64,000 nucleotides of DNA from an uncultured Methanoregula sp. (GCF_963662735.1 NZ_OY759744.1:1220153-1284152), one strand, 5' to 3'; shown: positions 44,637 through 54,853, counted from the first letter of the stretch. The notes: generated from the sequence alone by a model not told the origin. Made by a program: numbers and translations.

Positions 44637-45950
44637 TTAGATGCCCTTTGCAATTGCCTGGATCGGCTTCTTGAACGCGTCAATCTGGCCGAATGTGTCC
44701 TGGTAGACCTTCGAGGTGTGCTCGGGTCCGAACATCTGGGTTCCTGCGTCGAGTGCACAGGCTGCTGCGATACAGGGCATGCCTACACCGGCTGCGTGCC
44801 TGGTTACGACGTGGTTACCGTTGAAGACACCGGGGCCGCCGCCACCGTAGATCGAGTGGCTGAAGAACGAGAAACCAACTGCGACACCCATTGCGCGACC
44901 GTAGTCGGAGCCTGGGAGGCCGGTCTCGTGCTCGAGCAGGTCGTTGAAGTAGAGCAGGGTTGCTGAGACTGCCTGGGCGAAACGTCCGGCACCGCAGTTA
45001 ACCATGGTTGCTGCAAGGGTACCTGCTGATGCATAGGCGTTCCAGAGCATCGGGTCCTTGGTCTCGTAGAAGATGAAGCCGCTCTTGCCCTTCTTGCCTG
45101 CCTTGATGACCTTGTCTTCAATGGCGCGCTCGACGAGGGACTGCACGACGGTACCGATGGTGCCGGTCTTGCCGTTCTTCTTGACGAGGTCGCAAACGAT
45201 GTTGTTTGCGTTAAGTCCCTGGTATGCGTAGAGAAGGAGCTGGGCGCGCTCGAACGGGCCGACTGCGTTACCCATCTCGAACTGTCCCGCCTGCTCGAAG
45301 GTTGCCATGAGGCCTGCAGCCTGCATTGCATTCCGGTGGGTCATCATGACCGCGTGGTTTGCGGGGATGTTGCGGAGTGCGTAGCCGAGACCTTCGTTGA
45401 ACTGGGGGATCGACAGAATCGAGATGACGTTGCCGCCCTGCATGTCCATGGTCTGCGGGTAGGTACCCCAGACTGCTGCCTTGATGTACGAACCGTCGAA
45501 CATGTCGACTTTGTACTGGTCAACGAGTGCATAGGTGGTTGCTGCTGCAACAACGGTTGATGCGACATCGTAGGTTGCTGCTGCATCCATACGGGCTGTC
45601 GGGATCTCGACAAGGATCATCTTGCCGCCGCCGACCTTGGTGATCTTGGTGTTGTCACCGGCTTCGACCTGGACCATGTCCTTGATCTTGGCTGCGAGTG
45701 CATCCGAGTCCTTGACACAGCTGCAGTTCATGCTACGGCCGAGAATCTGGTTCGATTTGCCGCCGACCTTTCCGGTCTTGAGTGCGTCCTCAATACCTGC
45801 AAAGTTGACTGCTACGGTCCTCTTGGTGAGGTCGATAACATTCAGTGCGCCCTTGTTAACAACGGGGCTGATCTTGTCAATGGTGACATTGCTCTTTAAG
45901 AGCTTACCCTCATCATCGTAGAGGTCGATTGTGTCTTTGTATTTTGCCAT
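44637..45950 (-). CDS. mcrB: Methyl-coenzyme M reductase subunit beta
   Basis: 437 aa from the ATG at 45950 (AGGA 6 bases upstream), giving MAKYKDTIDLYDDEGKLLKS. The frame is open for a further 41 codons upstream, but that part is the promoter and leader. FSFFSHSIYGGGGPGVFNGN is the active-site loop that contacts CoB and F430. First gene of the operon. Confidence 0.96.
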   Translation of the reverse strand: MAKYKDTIDLYDDEGKLLKSNVTIDKISPVVNKGALNVIDLTKRTVAVNFAGIEDALKTGKVGGKSNQILGRSMNCSCVKDSDALAAKIKDMVQVEAGDNTKITKVGGGKMILVEIPTARMDAAATYDVASTVVAAATTYALVDQYKVDMFDGSYIKAAVWGTYPQTMDMQGGNVISILSIPQFNEGLGYALRNIPANHAVMMTHRNAMQAAGLMATFEQAGQFEMGNAVGPFERAQLLLYAYQGLNANNIVCDLVKKNGKTGTIGTVVQSLVERAIEDKVIKAGKKGKSGFIFYETKDPMLWNAYASAGTLAATMVNCGAGRFAQAVSATLLYFNDLLEHETGLPGSDYGRAMGVAVGFSFFSHSIYGGGGPGVFNGNHVVTRHAAGVGMPCIAAACALDAGTQMFGPEHTSKVYQDTFGQIDAFKKPIQAIAKGI

Positions 45951-46357
45951 TTGAATTCCTCCAAATTGTTCTTTAACCGCGGTACAATACTGTCGCTGAA
46001 CGAGAGCGTGTACTATTGAGGTACACGAGTAATGAATGAAAGTCGCTATTGCACGTCCCCTAAGATGGGACATTGAATAATTCCCAATTTCGCCATATAA
46101 GTATTCCGATTTTATGTCGGTGCAACAATATATATTAATAAATGAATAATTATGAAAAAAGGAGCAATGTTCAAATATTACATAATTTCAGGGTTTCATT
46201 TTTTTACGCAGTATTAATATTACAATAAAAAGTAGAACGGGATGCTATGCAGACCTGACAAAAATTCTATTTTCCGGGGCGCTCTGTATAAAAAATATGG
46301 GGTCGGGGCATTGCATTATCCCCGCCCTGAATCGAAAAATGGTGCGTGTGAGGGGAA
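45951..46357 (-). promoter_or_regulatory. mcr operon promoter region
   Basis: Non-coding 407 bases between mcrB and fwdC, AT-rich in the middle. On the minus strand two TATA candidates are seen: ATTAATATATATTG (plus about 46127-46140) and ATACTTATATGG (plus about 46095-46106), separated by a CCGA...TCGG hairpin. Either gives a leader of over 100 bases. The fwdC end with its terminator lies at the far side. Confidence 0.5.
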
Positions 46358-47158
46358 TCAGATCTTCTTGTACAGGTTTGCGTACACGACCTGACCCTTC
46401 TTCTTCTTGTGGCGTTCGCCCATATCGCCGATGAAGTGGGCAAATTTGCCCTTAGTGCCATCGACTTCGAGCTCGATCTCACCGTTGGGTTTGAAGCCGG
46501 GCATCATGGTATCGATGGTGCCAAAAACATAGATGTCGCCTTCGACCATCTGGCCGCCGACTTTGCTCTTGGCATTACCCTTAATGATGGTCTTGCCGCC
46601 TTCCGCATGGATCATGACATGGACGTCCACATCGCCATTGATAACGATCTGGCCCCCGGTCATGTACATACCGATATCGCTGCCGGCGTTCCCCTTTACA
46701 AGGATCTTGCCGCCAGACATTCCGCGCCAGTCTCCACGGTAGGCTGCGCCAAGATAGTTCCCTGCATTACCCTCAATGGTCAATTCCCCGCCTTTCATGG
46801 CGGTTGCAGCGAATGCTTCAGCGTTACCCTTGACAAGCATCTTTCCCCCGGTCATCCATGCGCCGGCGTAGAGATCGGTGCTGCCTTCGACAACGAGTTC
46901 GCCGGCCGACATTTTGAATCCGAGATACTTGACCTTCTTCACATCGCCTTTGACAATAATCCTGGTATCTGCTGCGGTTGCGCCCGCACTGCCGTTCACG
47001 TCAAAGTACTTCCCCAGGGATGAGGTTGTATTTCCTTCGTGCACATGGAGTTCGGCAATCTGTGCTGCCGTCTTGCCTGCAAATGCATCGGGCGATACAT
47101 TGTCCGCCTCGAGATACAATGCCGGCGGGTTTTTCATGGTAATGGTTACGGTTTCCAT
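46358..47158 (-). CDS. fwdC: Formylmethanofuran dehydrogenase subunit C
   Basis: 266 aa from the ATG at 47158, with AGGTGG six bases upstream. The right-handed beta-helix of the glutamate-synthase-alpha-C type is visible as repeated G-x-x-x-x-x-G turns (GGKMLVKGNAEAFAATAMKG; GGQIVINGDVDVHVMIHAEG). It is a structural subunit of Fwd/Fmd. Last gene of the fwd/hdr operon. Confidence 0.95.
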   Translation of the reverse strand: METVTITMKNPPALYLEADNVSPDAFAGKTAAQIAELHVHEGNTTSSLGKYFDVNGSAGATAADTRIIVKGDVKKVKYLGFKMSAGELVVEGSTDLYAGAWMTGGKMLVKGNAEAFAATAMKGGELTIEGNAGNYLGAAYRGDWRGMSGGKILVKGNAGSDIGMYMTGGQIVINGDVDVHVMIHAEGGKTIIKGNAKSKVGGQMVEGDIYVFGTIDTMMPGFKPNGEIELEVDGTKGKFAHFIGDMGERHKKKKGQVVYANLYKKI

Positions 47159-47167
47159 GTCTTCCAC

Positions 47168-48880
47168 CTACACGTTGGTTGCATCTACCTCAAGCGCATA
47201 CGGGTTCGGGACGAAGTGGTGTCCGAGTGCCTCGTAGTTGGCCTGGGTCATGCTGTAGTATTTCAGGAACTTCTCGTTGATGTCGCGAACAACCTGCGGG
47301 TTGTCCCTGACCTTTGCGTTGACCCAGAGGGTGCGCTTGTGACCGGTGCTGACGATCTCGCCGTTCTGCACAACCTGGACACCGCTCTTGAAGACAGCTG
47401 CACAGCGTGAGAATGCCTTCTCGATGTCGTCGGGGTTTGCCACCGGTTTCTCGGGGTTGAAGTCGTAGACGGCAACATCCGCGTCCATGCCGGGCTTGAG
47501 ACCACCGCACATGCTGGCAAGTCCGAGGGACTTGGCCGGGCCTGCACGGGTCATCTGTGCGAGCTCGTAGAGTGAAATCTCCTTGTCGAGGCTGCCGATG
47601 CTGGTCTGGGAGAGGACTTTGTCCTTGTGCTTGAAAGCGTTGATCTGCTCTTCACGTGCCTTCGTTGACATCAGCCACTTGATGACGCGGGGGTACCGGG
47701 TGAAGGGTCCTGCGTTCGGGTGGTCGGTTGTGATGTAGCAGCGCATCGGGTCCTTCATCATCAGGGGGATTTCAAGACCGATTGCCCACTGGATGGCACA
47801 AACCGAGATGTTCGGGCTGTAGATGTAGGGAACGACACCGGCTGCGGTTTCGAGTTCGACATCGCAGTTTGCCCACTTGAGGTGGTTGAGCCCGGTGAGG
47901 TGGTGCTCGAACGGACCGTCAGCAGTCATCGTGGTGGTCTCGTCAAGGGTGACGTTACCGGTATCGATGGTGATGTTCTTGTTCTTGTTGACGTAGTCCG
48001 TGATCTCCTTTGCGCCGGACTCGAAGTCGCCCCAGTTCGTGCCCTTGTAGGAGTGGAACTGGGTGTGGGTGAGGTGCAGGACCTGCTCGCGGCCGAACTT
48101 GTTCTTGGCCTTGAAGCCTTCTGCAAGTCTCATGGTGTCGAGCGTGGTCTCGTAACATCCGGGGTTCCCGAGGTTGTTCGGGTGGATGTGCATGGAGTGC
48201 GGGAGACCGAGGTACTCGTTAGCCTCGATGAGTCCCTTGACGATTTCTGCCGGAGTAATGTCAAAGTACGGGACCGGATCGTTTACCGTGAGACAGTTCA
48301 GTCCCCATGCCCATGCTTCGGTGCCACCGGGATTGACGACCTTGACCGCATATCCTTTCGTGACGCGGAGGAGCCAGGCAATGTAGGCTGCGGTGTTCTC
48401 GATCTCGTGGTTCTTGAGATACTCCATTACGAACCAGTTGTTGCCAAAGACCGGGAATGCCCCTTCATCAATGATGGGGGTGTCGCGGATCTCCTCGTGC
48501 ACGTGGCGGGAGAACATCGGCGGCATTGCTGCCTCCATTGCAGTCGTGTATCCCATCTTGGCGTACTCGTAGCCTGTCTTGAACGTGGTTGGGATCGAGG
48601 CTCCGCCTCCCATCCGCTCCAGACCCCTGGTTGGCGTGCAGCTGAAGAGTTTGTCCTCTGGCCGGTAAATCCTGCCAAGGTTGACCTTGGGTCCTGCGAT
48701 GTGGGCATGGATTTCAACGGCGCCGGCCATGACGGTTTTACCTTTCGCGTCGATAACCTTGGCACCGGATCCTGCCTTGTCAACAATTTTCCCGTCCTTG
48801 ATGGCAACATCGGCCTTATCGCCCTTGATGCCCTGGACCGGGTCGTATACGTGTCCGTTCTTGATGATGTATTCTGACAT
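47168..48880 (-). CDS. fwdA: Formylmethanofuran dehydrogenase subunit A
   Basis: 570 aa amidohydrolase-type subunit that condenses formate with methanofuran at a dinuclear metal site. The metal motif HAHIAGPKVNLGR (residues ~58-70) and the later TTDHPNAGPFTRYPRVIKWL with conserved Asp-His are intact. Length and place are standard. Confidence 0.96.
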   Translation of the reverse strand: MSEYIIKNGHVYDPVQGIKGDKADVAIKDGKIVDKAGSGAKVIDAKGKTVMAGAVEIHAHIAGPKVNLGRIYRPEDKLFSCTPTRGLERMGGGASIPTTFKTGYEYAKMGYTTAMEAAMPPMFSRHVHEEIRDTPIIDEGAFPVFGNNWFVMEYLKNHEIENTAAYIAWLLRVTKGYAVKVVNPGGTEAWAWGLNCLTVNDPVPYFDITPAEIVKGLIEANEYLGLPHSMHIHPNNLGNPGCYETTLDTMRLAEGFKAKNKFGREQVLHLTHTQFHSYKGTNWGDFESGAKEITDYVNKNKNITIDTGNVTLDETTTMTADGPFEHHLTGLNHLKWANCDVELETAAGVVPYIYSPNISVCAIQWAIGLEIPLMMKDPMRCYITTDHPNAGPFTRYPRVIKWLMSTKAREEQINAFKHKDKVLSQTSIGSLDKEISLYELAQMTRAGPAKSLGLASMCGGLKPGMDADVAVYDFNPEKPVANPDDIEKAFSRCAAVFKSGVQVVQNGEIVSTGHKRTLWVNAKVRDNPQVVRDINEKFLKYYSMTQANYEALGHHFVPNPYALEVDATNV

Positions 48881-48882
48881 GA

Positions 48883-50199
48883 TTACGCCGCCCCCTTGAG
48901 CTGTTTTAAGCGGTCGCGGACTTTGATGAGGAACTGCTCATCGGTGAGCATACCCTCGGGAGGTTCGACTACTTTGCGGCAGTCGATTGGGACATTGTCC
49001 ATACGGTAACAGTTGCCACCGGTCTCCACACCGTTGAATGCAACGGGAACGTGGAGCTTGGAAACACCGCTTGTCGGTGTCAGGTGCGGGTCGATGCAGA
49101 CTGACGGGACTTTGGCGATCTGTTTGACTGCGCTGATCGGGAAGTGGGCACCCGGATCGCTGCCGATAGTGAACATGGCGTCAATTTCTCCGCGGGTCAG
49201 AAGATCGATCGAGCTTGTGTCGCCCGGGTTGTAGCGGGCAAATCCGCGGGTGAGATCAACGGAGTACGGGAACCCGAACTGCCATGCAAAGACTTCTCCG
49301 GAGCCGGTCACGTTGTAGTGTCCGCGCATCGGCATGATGGAGAATTTCGTGTACTCGTTGAGGTCCTTGGTAACGGCGATTGCTTCATCGATGTTGTGGT
49401 TCTTGCCCAGTGACTGGGTGACACCCATACCGAAGAAGATGATGCCGAACCGGCCGCTTTTCATCATATCTGCGGCTTCACGGATCTTTTCCTTGGGGAT
49501 ACCTGCTACAACATCGGGGAGCCATTCACCTTTGAAGGCGACACGGAGAGCGTTTAAGAGCTCATAATCCTTGCCCTGTTCGACCTGGAGGTGAACGTCC
49601 GCCATCTTTGCGGTGTCGGTCACTCGGGGGTCTACTACAACAAGTTTGCGGCTCATCTGTCCCTTGCCGGTGAAGAATCCGCGGGGGAAGATCGAGTACC
49701 GGGACATGTGACGGGGGTGGGCGTGTGACGGGTTGCATCCCCAGAAGATAACCCGGTCTGCACGGTTCTTTACTTCCCCAAGGGTACATGTCGGAAGCCC
49801 GATGTCCTGCACAGCGATAAGGGTAGTGCCGTGGCAGACTGCTGCAGTGTTGTCGCAGCAGGCCCGGGAGATCTCGGCGATCTCGTTGCCTACGCTCTGG
49901 GCTTCACAGTTGGTGGAACTCCAGCCGTACATCAGGGGCTTTTTTGCTTTTGCCAGCATCTGGGCGGTGTATTCAACCGCTTCATCATAGCTGATCTCTT
50001 TCCAGGATCCGTCTTCCTGGTGAAGGCGGGGCCGGGTGACACGGTCACTGGACTGTGAGTGCAGGAACTTTTCCGTTCCGATAACACATGCGTTGTACAC
50101 TTCCGTGAGCTTCTTTCCATCGTCGGAAACGACGACTTCAATATCATCACACAGGGTTCCACAGAACGGGCAGATGACGTCAGTAATTGTCTTGGTCAT
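48883..50199 (-). CDS. fwdB: Formylmethanofuran dehydrogenase subunit B
   Basis: 438 aa molybdopterin (W or Mo) subunit that reduces CO2 to formate. N-terminal CPFCGTLCDD (10-19) binds a [4Fe-4S] cluster. Cys122 in NTAAVCHGTTLIA is at the metal-ligand position, so this is the cysteine, not the selenocysteine, form. Whether tungsten or molybdenum is used cannot be told from sequence; the symbol is chosen by operon context. Confidence 0.94.
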   Translation of the reverse strand: MTKTITDVICPFCGTLCDDIEVVVSDDGKKLTEVYNACVIGTEKFLHSQSSDRVTRPRLHQEDGSWKEISYDEAVEYTAQMLAKAKKPLMYGWSSTNCEAQSVGNEIAEISRACCDNTAAVCHGTTLIAVQDIGLPTCTLGEVKNRADRVIFWGCNPSHAHPRHMSRYSIFPRGFFTGKGQMSRKLVVVDPRVTDTAKMADVHLQVEQGKDYELLNALRVAFKGEWLPDVVAGIPKEKIREAADMMKSGRFGIIFFGMGVTQSLGKNHNIDEAIAVTKDLNEYTKFSIMPMRGHYNVTGSGEVFAWQFGFPYSVDLTRGFARYNPGDTSSIDLLTRGEIDAMFTIGSDPGAHFPISAVKQIAKVPSVCIDPHLTPTSGVSKLHVPVAFNGVETGGNCYRMDNVPIDCRKVVEPPEGMLTDEQFLIKVRDRLKQLKGAA

Positions 50200-50200
50200 C

Positions 50201-50599
50201 TCAGTTCACCCCGCACAACTTCTGGACCAGCTCGATACCGAGAAGTACTGGTTCATTGGCGGCTATCTCTACCTTGACCGGCGTTCCCTTGAAGGTCGGC
50301 ATGCCGGTAGAGTAGGTGTTCGGGCAGACAATGGAATTTGCCCATGGTCCCATAGGGATGAATGCAACACCCGGGTGTGGACCCTGGGTTGCTTCGATTG
50401 CCTTGACAATAACACTGCCGTAGTCACTGGTTACACGGACATTGGTGTTCTTCCATGCACCCAGTTTTTTCAGATCTGAAGGGTCGATTTCAATGATCCC
50501 GCAGGCGGTTCTGTACGAGGGCTTCTCTTTGCCGCTCTCAATTGCAACCCCCTGCTGGATGGTACGACCGGAAATCAGGTTTACGTTTATCGTTGCCAC
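50201..50599 (-). CDS. fwdD: Formylmethanofuran dehydrogenase subunit D
   Basis: 132 aa. The start is GTG at 50599: GGAGGAA lies 6-8 bases upstream, and the ATG at 50614 would overlap that site. FwdD is the molybdopterin-dinucleotide-binding fold that caps FwdB: IINVNLISGRTIQQ-type N-terminus and FIPMGPWANSIVCPNTYSTG. Adjacent to fwdB. Confidence 0.9.
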   Translation of the reverse strand: MATINVNLISGRTIQQGVAIESGKEKPSYRTACGIIEIDPSDLKKLGAWKNTNVRVTSDYGSVIVKAIEATQGPHPGVAFIPMGPWANSIVCPNTYSTGMPTFKGTPVKVEIAANEPVLLGIELVQKLCGVN

Positions 50600-50740
50600 G
50601 ATATATTCCTCCATTTGTAAAATGAATCCGTGTGTCAATGTATCCCATCCGCGTCACATCAAGTTCTCCATGGTGACATAGGCCGGTGCCTGTGAATATA
50701 AAAAGGGATGGAAGGTTCATTGACACACTCGTTGGATCAA

Positions 50741-51199
50741 TTATTTCTTGAACTCCGTGATGGGGCTTGGTCCGAGTTCGCGGATGGTGTTGACCACGTC
50801 GGTTACCACGGCACCCCACTTTGCACCTTCAGATGCTGATACGAAGGTCATTCTGAAGCGGCGGTCATCGAGGCCGATGCTTTTCATCAGGCGCTTGACC
50901 ATGAACATACGCTTGGCTGCCTTGTAGTTCCCCTCAAGGTAGTGGCAATCACCGAAGTGACAGCCCGAAACAAGGACGCCATCTGCGCCATCTGCGAATG
51001 CCTTGAGTACGAAGAGTGCATCGATACGTCCCGTGCACATGACACGGACAATCCGGATGTCGGGCGGGTACTGGATGCGGCCGCCACCGGCAAGATCTGC
51101 ACCGGCATAGGAACACCAGTTACAGATAATACCCTGAATCTTGGGCTGCCAGATGCCGGGTCCGCGTTCGGGAATGGCGAAGTTTCCTGGAGCTGACAT
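50741..51199 (-). CDS. mvhD: F420-non-reducing hydrogenase-type iron-sulfur subunit D
   Basis: 152 aa, [2Fe-2S] protein that brings electrons to HdrA. Landmarks: IICNWCSYAGADLAGGGRIQ, IRIVRVMCTGRIDALFVLKA and SGCHFGDCHYLEGN. The hydrogenase subunits MvhA and MvhG are not beside it, so its donor (formate dehydrogenase or a distant hydrogenase) must be encoded elsewhere. Starts directly after the hdrA stop. The 140 bases to fwdD are non-coding. Confidence 0.93.
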   Translation of the reverse strand: MSAPGNFAIPERGPGIWQPKIQGIICNWCSYAGADLAGGGRIQYPPDIRIVRVMCTGRIDALFVLKAFADGADGVLVSGCHFGDCHYLEGNYKAAKRMFMVKRLMKSIGLDDRRFRMTFVSASEGAKWGAVVTDVVNTIRELGPSPITEFKK

Positions 51200-53326
51200 T
51201 TACTGCTCACCTCCGAGCAGGAATGCATCGATCTGTGCCACGATCTGTGGCGTAGTAAAGTGGTTCATCCAGATTGCTCCACCGGGGCAGAAGCCACCGC
51301 AGGTACCGCAGCCCTTGCACTTGGCTTCGGTGACCTGCATGACCTGACGGCCATCCTTCTCAACGAGAGCAAGTGCACTGTAGGGGCAGAGGTTGACGCA
51401 CATGCCGCAACCTGCACACTTCTCCTCAATGCAGGTGGCGAAGTACGGTTCGAGTTCGACTTCTCCCTTGTGGATCGGGATACTTGCTGCTGATGCTGCA
51501 CCTTCTGCAGATGCTACTGTGTCGGGAATATCTTTTGGTCCCTGGCAGACACCTGCGAGGAAGACACCGGCAGTTGTTGTACCGCACGGGTTCAGCTTCG
51601 GGTGGGCTTCAAGCAGCCAGCCGTCCATTGAACAGGAGACACCGAAGAGCTTGCGGGTTCTGTTGGTATCCGCAGCGGGCTGGATGGCGGATGCGAGAAC
51701 AACGAGGTCGACTTCCATATCGATTGGGCGGTCGAGGAGCGTGTCATCAGTCATGACGTGGAGGTTCTTGGTTGTCTTATCCTCGATGATATTTGCAACA
51801 CGACCGCGGATGAACTTGGCACCCTCGTCTTGGATACGGTAGTAGAACTCTTCGTACATCTTACCGAAGGAACGGATATCCATGTAGAATAGGTACGGAA
51901 TCGCGCCGGGGATCTTCTCGATGATCTGGTGGGCATGCTTCAGCGAGTACATGCAGCAGAACCGTGAACAGTACGGCTTGCCGGTACCGGTGTTGTCACG
52001 GGAACCTGCACAAAGTACGAATCCAATCCGCATCGGGGTCTTGCCGTCACTTGGGCGGACAAGGTGACCGCCGGTTGGGCCGGAAGCACAGATAAGCCGC
52101 TCGAACTCAAGGCTCGTGATGACGTTCTCGTACCGTTTGTATCCCCATTCTTCTTTCTTCTCGATGGGGAAGATATCGTACCCGGTTGCAAGGATTGCAG
52201 TGCCGACCTTGACCTTGATGAATTCATCCTTGGACTCGAGGTCGATTGCACGCTTTTCGGGACCGCATGCAGTCACACAAAGGCCGCACTTGACACAGGA
52301 GTTGAAGTCGATGGTGTAGATGAGGGGAACGACCTGCGGGTGGTTGATGTAGATTGCCTTACGGGGCTTCATTCCCACTTCGAAATTGTTGGGCTTGACA
52401 ACCGGACAGACTGCATCGCAGTCACCGCAGCCGTTGCAGCCGCCACCGACAAGGCCGCGGGCTTCCGCTTCCTTGGGGGTGAGGACACCACGGGCCTTCT
52501 TGCGAATGGTGACATCGAAGTTGCCGATGTATCCTTCCACCTCGTGAACTTCGGAGTAGGTATAGAGCTCGATGTTGGTGTCCCTTCCGACATCCACCAT
52601 CTTTGGTGTAAGGATACACTGTGAACAGTCGAGGGTTGGGAATGTCTTGTCGAGCTGGGACATGCGTCCACCGATGCTGGTATCGGCTTCCACGAGGTAG
52701 GTCTTGATGCCTGCTGCAGCGAGATCAAGGGCTGCCTGCATACCGGCAACACCGGCACCGACAACCATTGCGGCCTTTTCGACCGGCACTGACTTGGGGT
52801 AGAGATCCTGGAGGAGCGCTGCCTTTGCAACGGCGATACGGATTGCATCCTTTGCCTTGTCGGTTGAACCGACACGGTCGTGCATGTGCACCCATGAGTT
52901 CTGGTCACGGATGTTTGCCATCTCGAACCGGAACGGGTTCAGGCCGCCTTCCTTGGTAGCTGTCCTGAATGTCGGCTCGTGTAAACGCGGGGTGCAGGCT
53001 GCGACAACGATACCGGTTAATTTGTGGTCTTTGATCGCCTTCTCAATCTTGCCCTGACCCGGGGTGGAACACATGTACTGGTAGTTGTCAACATATGCAA
53101 CGCCGGGGATGGTCTGGGAGTATTCCTGCACTTCCTTGATATCCATCGAACCGGCGATGTTGGTACCGCAGTGGCAGATGAACACACCGACGCGTGCATC
53201 CTGCTTGGTTGTGCTGCCGACTGCAGGTGCCTGCTTCTTGACTTCCTGTTTCACGGGAGCTACCTTCTTTGTGTCCTCTTTCTTGGACTCGGTTTTTTTG
53301 GTGGTTGCTTTCTTCTTTTCTACCAT
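51200..53326 (-). CDS. hdrA: CoB-CoM heterodisulfide reductase subunit A, lysine-rich N-terminus
   Basis: 708 aa from the ATG at 53326 (GAGGTGG upstream). HdrA carries the flavin that bifurcates electrons between heterodisulfide and ferredoxin. Seen: FAD motif VVGAGVAGMQAALDLAAAG, CNGCGDCDAVCPV, CVKCGLCVTACGPEKR and two C-terminal ferredoxin sites (CAGCGMCVNLCP, CKGCGTCGGFCP). Residues 1-45 are an unusual basic tail (KKKATTKKTESKKEDTKKVA) before the normal HdrA start, making it longer than the usual ~650-670 aa. Confidence 0.95.
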   Translation of the reverse strand: MVEKKKATTKKTESKKEDTKKVAPVKQEVKKQAPAVGSTTKQDARVGVFICHCGTNIAGSMDIKEVQEYSQTIPGVAYVDNYQYMCSTPGQGKIEKAIKDHKLTGIVVAACTPRLHEPTFRTATKEGGLNPFRFEMANIRDQNSWVHMHDRVGSTDKAKDAIRIAVAKAALLQDLYPKSVPVEKAAMVVGAGVAGMQAALDLAAAGIKTYLVEADTSIGGRMSQLDKTFPTLDCSQCILTPKMVDVGRDTNIELYTYSEVHEVEGYIGNFDVTIRKKARGVLTPKEAEARGLVGGGCNGCGDCDAVCPVVKPNNFEVGMKPRKAIYINHPQVVPLIYTIDFNSCVKCGLCVTACGPEKRAIDLESKDEFIKVKVGTAILATGYDIFPIEKKEEWGYKRYENVITSLEFERLICASGPTGGHLVRPSDGKTPMRIGFVLCAGSRDNTGTGKPYCSRFCCMYSLKHAHQIIEKIPGAIPYLFYMDIRSFGKMYEEFYYRIQDEGAKFIRGRVANIIEDKTTKNLHVMTDDTLLDRPIDMEVDLVVLASAIQPAADTNRTRKLFGVSCSMDGWLLEAHPKLNPCGTTTAGVFLAGVCQGPKDIPDTVASAEGAASAASIPIHKGEVELEPYFATCIEEKCAGCGMCVNLCPYSALALVEKDGRQVMQVTEAKCKGCGTCGGFCPGGAIWMNHFTTPQIVAQIDAFLLGGEQ

Positions 53327-53336
53327 GTTTACCACC

Positions 53337-54260
53337 TCACAGCACCTTCTGCAGGAACGGCTCGCAGCTGATCCCATGGAGATCCAGCCCGAGATCCTGC
53401 GGGCTCATTCCCTGTGCCAGACCGAGGAGTTCAGCAAAGTGAAGAACCGGCAGATTGTAAGTAACGCCGAATTTTTCCTGAATCTCGATCTGGCCGCGGT
53501 CGAACTGGAGCTGACAGAACGGGCAGATATCGGTGAGTGCATCCACTTTCTCTTCCTTCAAGTTGATCAGCTTCTCGTTGGTGATATCGAGCGCATGCAC
53601 GATATCGTACCCACGGACACCGCCGCCTGCACCGCAGCACTGCATCTTGTTGCGGTACTCGACAGGGGTTGCACCGAGGGCTGAGACGAGTTCTTCCATC
53701 CAGACCGGGTGCTCGGTGTTGAGCATGCCTTCCTTCTCAAACTCGCGGTCCTTGTGGGGCTTGACGAGGTGACAGCCGTAGTGGACGGCGATACGTGCAC
53801 CCGTCAGCGGGTTTGTTACACTGTCGCGGACCTTGTCAACGCCGATGAACTTGTCGTTGTAAAGAAGCTCTGCGGTGTGGTAGACATTGATCGTACCTTT
53901 GTACTCCATGTCGACTTCCTTGAGCACTTCATTGACATTGTCGCGGAGATCCTTGTTGTGCTTGAGCTTGTGGTTGACTTCCCAGATTGACTTGTAACAG
54001 CCGTTGCAGACGAGGGCGATATCCATCTTCATCTGTTCTGCAAGAACAAGGTTGCGGGCTGCCATTGCGTAAAAGACATTAAGATCGATCGATCCGAATG
54101 CGCCTGGTGCCGGGCAGCAGCTTGCACCCTTGAGGGGAACCAGCTCAACGCCGAGTTTTTTCATGGCCTTGATGGAAGCCGATTCAACACCCGGGTAACG
54201 GTTGGGGGCAATGCATCCAAGATAGAATGCAAATTTGTGATTTGCTCCTGATTCTGACAT
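53337..54260 (-). CDS. hdrB: CoB-CoM heterodisulfide reductase subunit B
   Basis: 307 aa. Two CCG domains bind the noncubane clusters that split CoM-S-S-CoB: GASCCPAPGAF in the first half and MQCCGAGGGVRG in the second, each with upstream and downstream cysteines (GCIAPNRYPG; CHLVKPHKD; CPFCQLQFDR). Between hdrC and hdrA. Confidence 0.96.
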   Translation of the reverse strand: MSESGANHKFAFYLGCIAPNRYPGVESASIKAMKKLGVELVPLKGASCCPAPGAFGSIDLNVFYAMAARNLVLAEQMKMDIALVCNGCYKSIWEVNHKLKHNKDLRDNVNEVLKEVDMEYKGTINVYHTAELLYNDKFIGVDKVRDSVTNPLTGARIAVHYGCHLVKPHKDREFEKEGMLNTEHPVWMEELVSALGATPVEYRNKMQCCGAGGGVRGYDIVHALDITNEKLINLKEEKVDALTDICPFCQLQFDRGQIEIQEKFGVTYNLPVLHFAELLGLAQGMSPQDLGLDLHGISCEPFLQKVL

Positions 54261-54262
54261 GA

Positions 54263-54853
54263 TTAGCCCTCCCTCTCCTTGACGATGCGGTCAGCATTGG
54301 CCTTGAGTTTGTAGTGGTCAAGGATCTTCCTGATACCTGGCATGTATTCCGTATAGGTATGGGTGGTTGGCGGGTCGCGGGAGAGTCCTATCTTCTCACG
54401 GGCGGCACGGTTGACATCGTTATTGGGCACACCGTGGCCTGAGCTGTAAATCGCCTGAACCGTCTTTAAGAAGTTGACTGGGACGATATCCCTCTTGAAA
54501 GCGAGGTTCCTCATGGACATGATGACGTCCGTGGGGATGATATCACGCGGGCAGCGATCTGAACAGCTGTAACAGGTGGTGCAGAGCCAGAGATCCGGGT
54601 CGGTGAGAGCTTCGTTCTCGAGCCCGAGGACCGCTCTCCTCATAAATTTACGGATGCGGTAAGTGCTGCGGGGTGCAGACGGGCAGGAGCCGGTGCAGGT
54701 ACCGCACTGGTAGCACATGTGGGCAATCGTGCGGGAGATAGCTCTCACGTTCTTGGTGAATTCAGGATTTGAATCCTCACGGAAGTATCTCTGGTCGTGG
54801 AGTTTTTTCTCCAGCGCTTCGGGGTAACCTTTTGTTCGTGCCATATTGCTCAC
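54263..54853 (-). CDS. hdrC: CoB-CoM heterodisulfide reductase subunit C
   Basis: 196 aa. Two [4Fe-4S] sites: CYQCGTCTGSCPSAPRSTYR and CTTCYSCSDRCPRDIIPTDV, passing electrons from HdrA to HdrB. The GTG at 54853 overlaps the fwdF stop (GTGA); the ATG three codons later (54844) is an equally good start. Confidence 0.95.
   Translation of the reverse strand: MSNMARTKGYPEALEKKLHDQRYFREDSNPEFTKNVRAISRTIAHMCYQCGTCTGSCPSAPRSTYRIRKFMRRAVLGLENEALTDPDLWLCTTCYSCSDRCPRDIIPTDVIMSMRNLAFKRDIVPVNFLKTVQAIYSSGHGVPNNDVNRAAREKIGLSRDPPTTHTYTEYMPGIRKILDHYKLKANADRIVKEREG

Noticed and set aside
45951..46073. N-terminal extension of McrB by 41 codons
   Set aside because: The extra codons cover the leader region; AGGA precedes the ATG at 45950, which gives the family-standard N-terminus.
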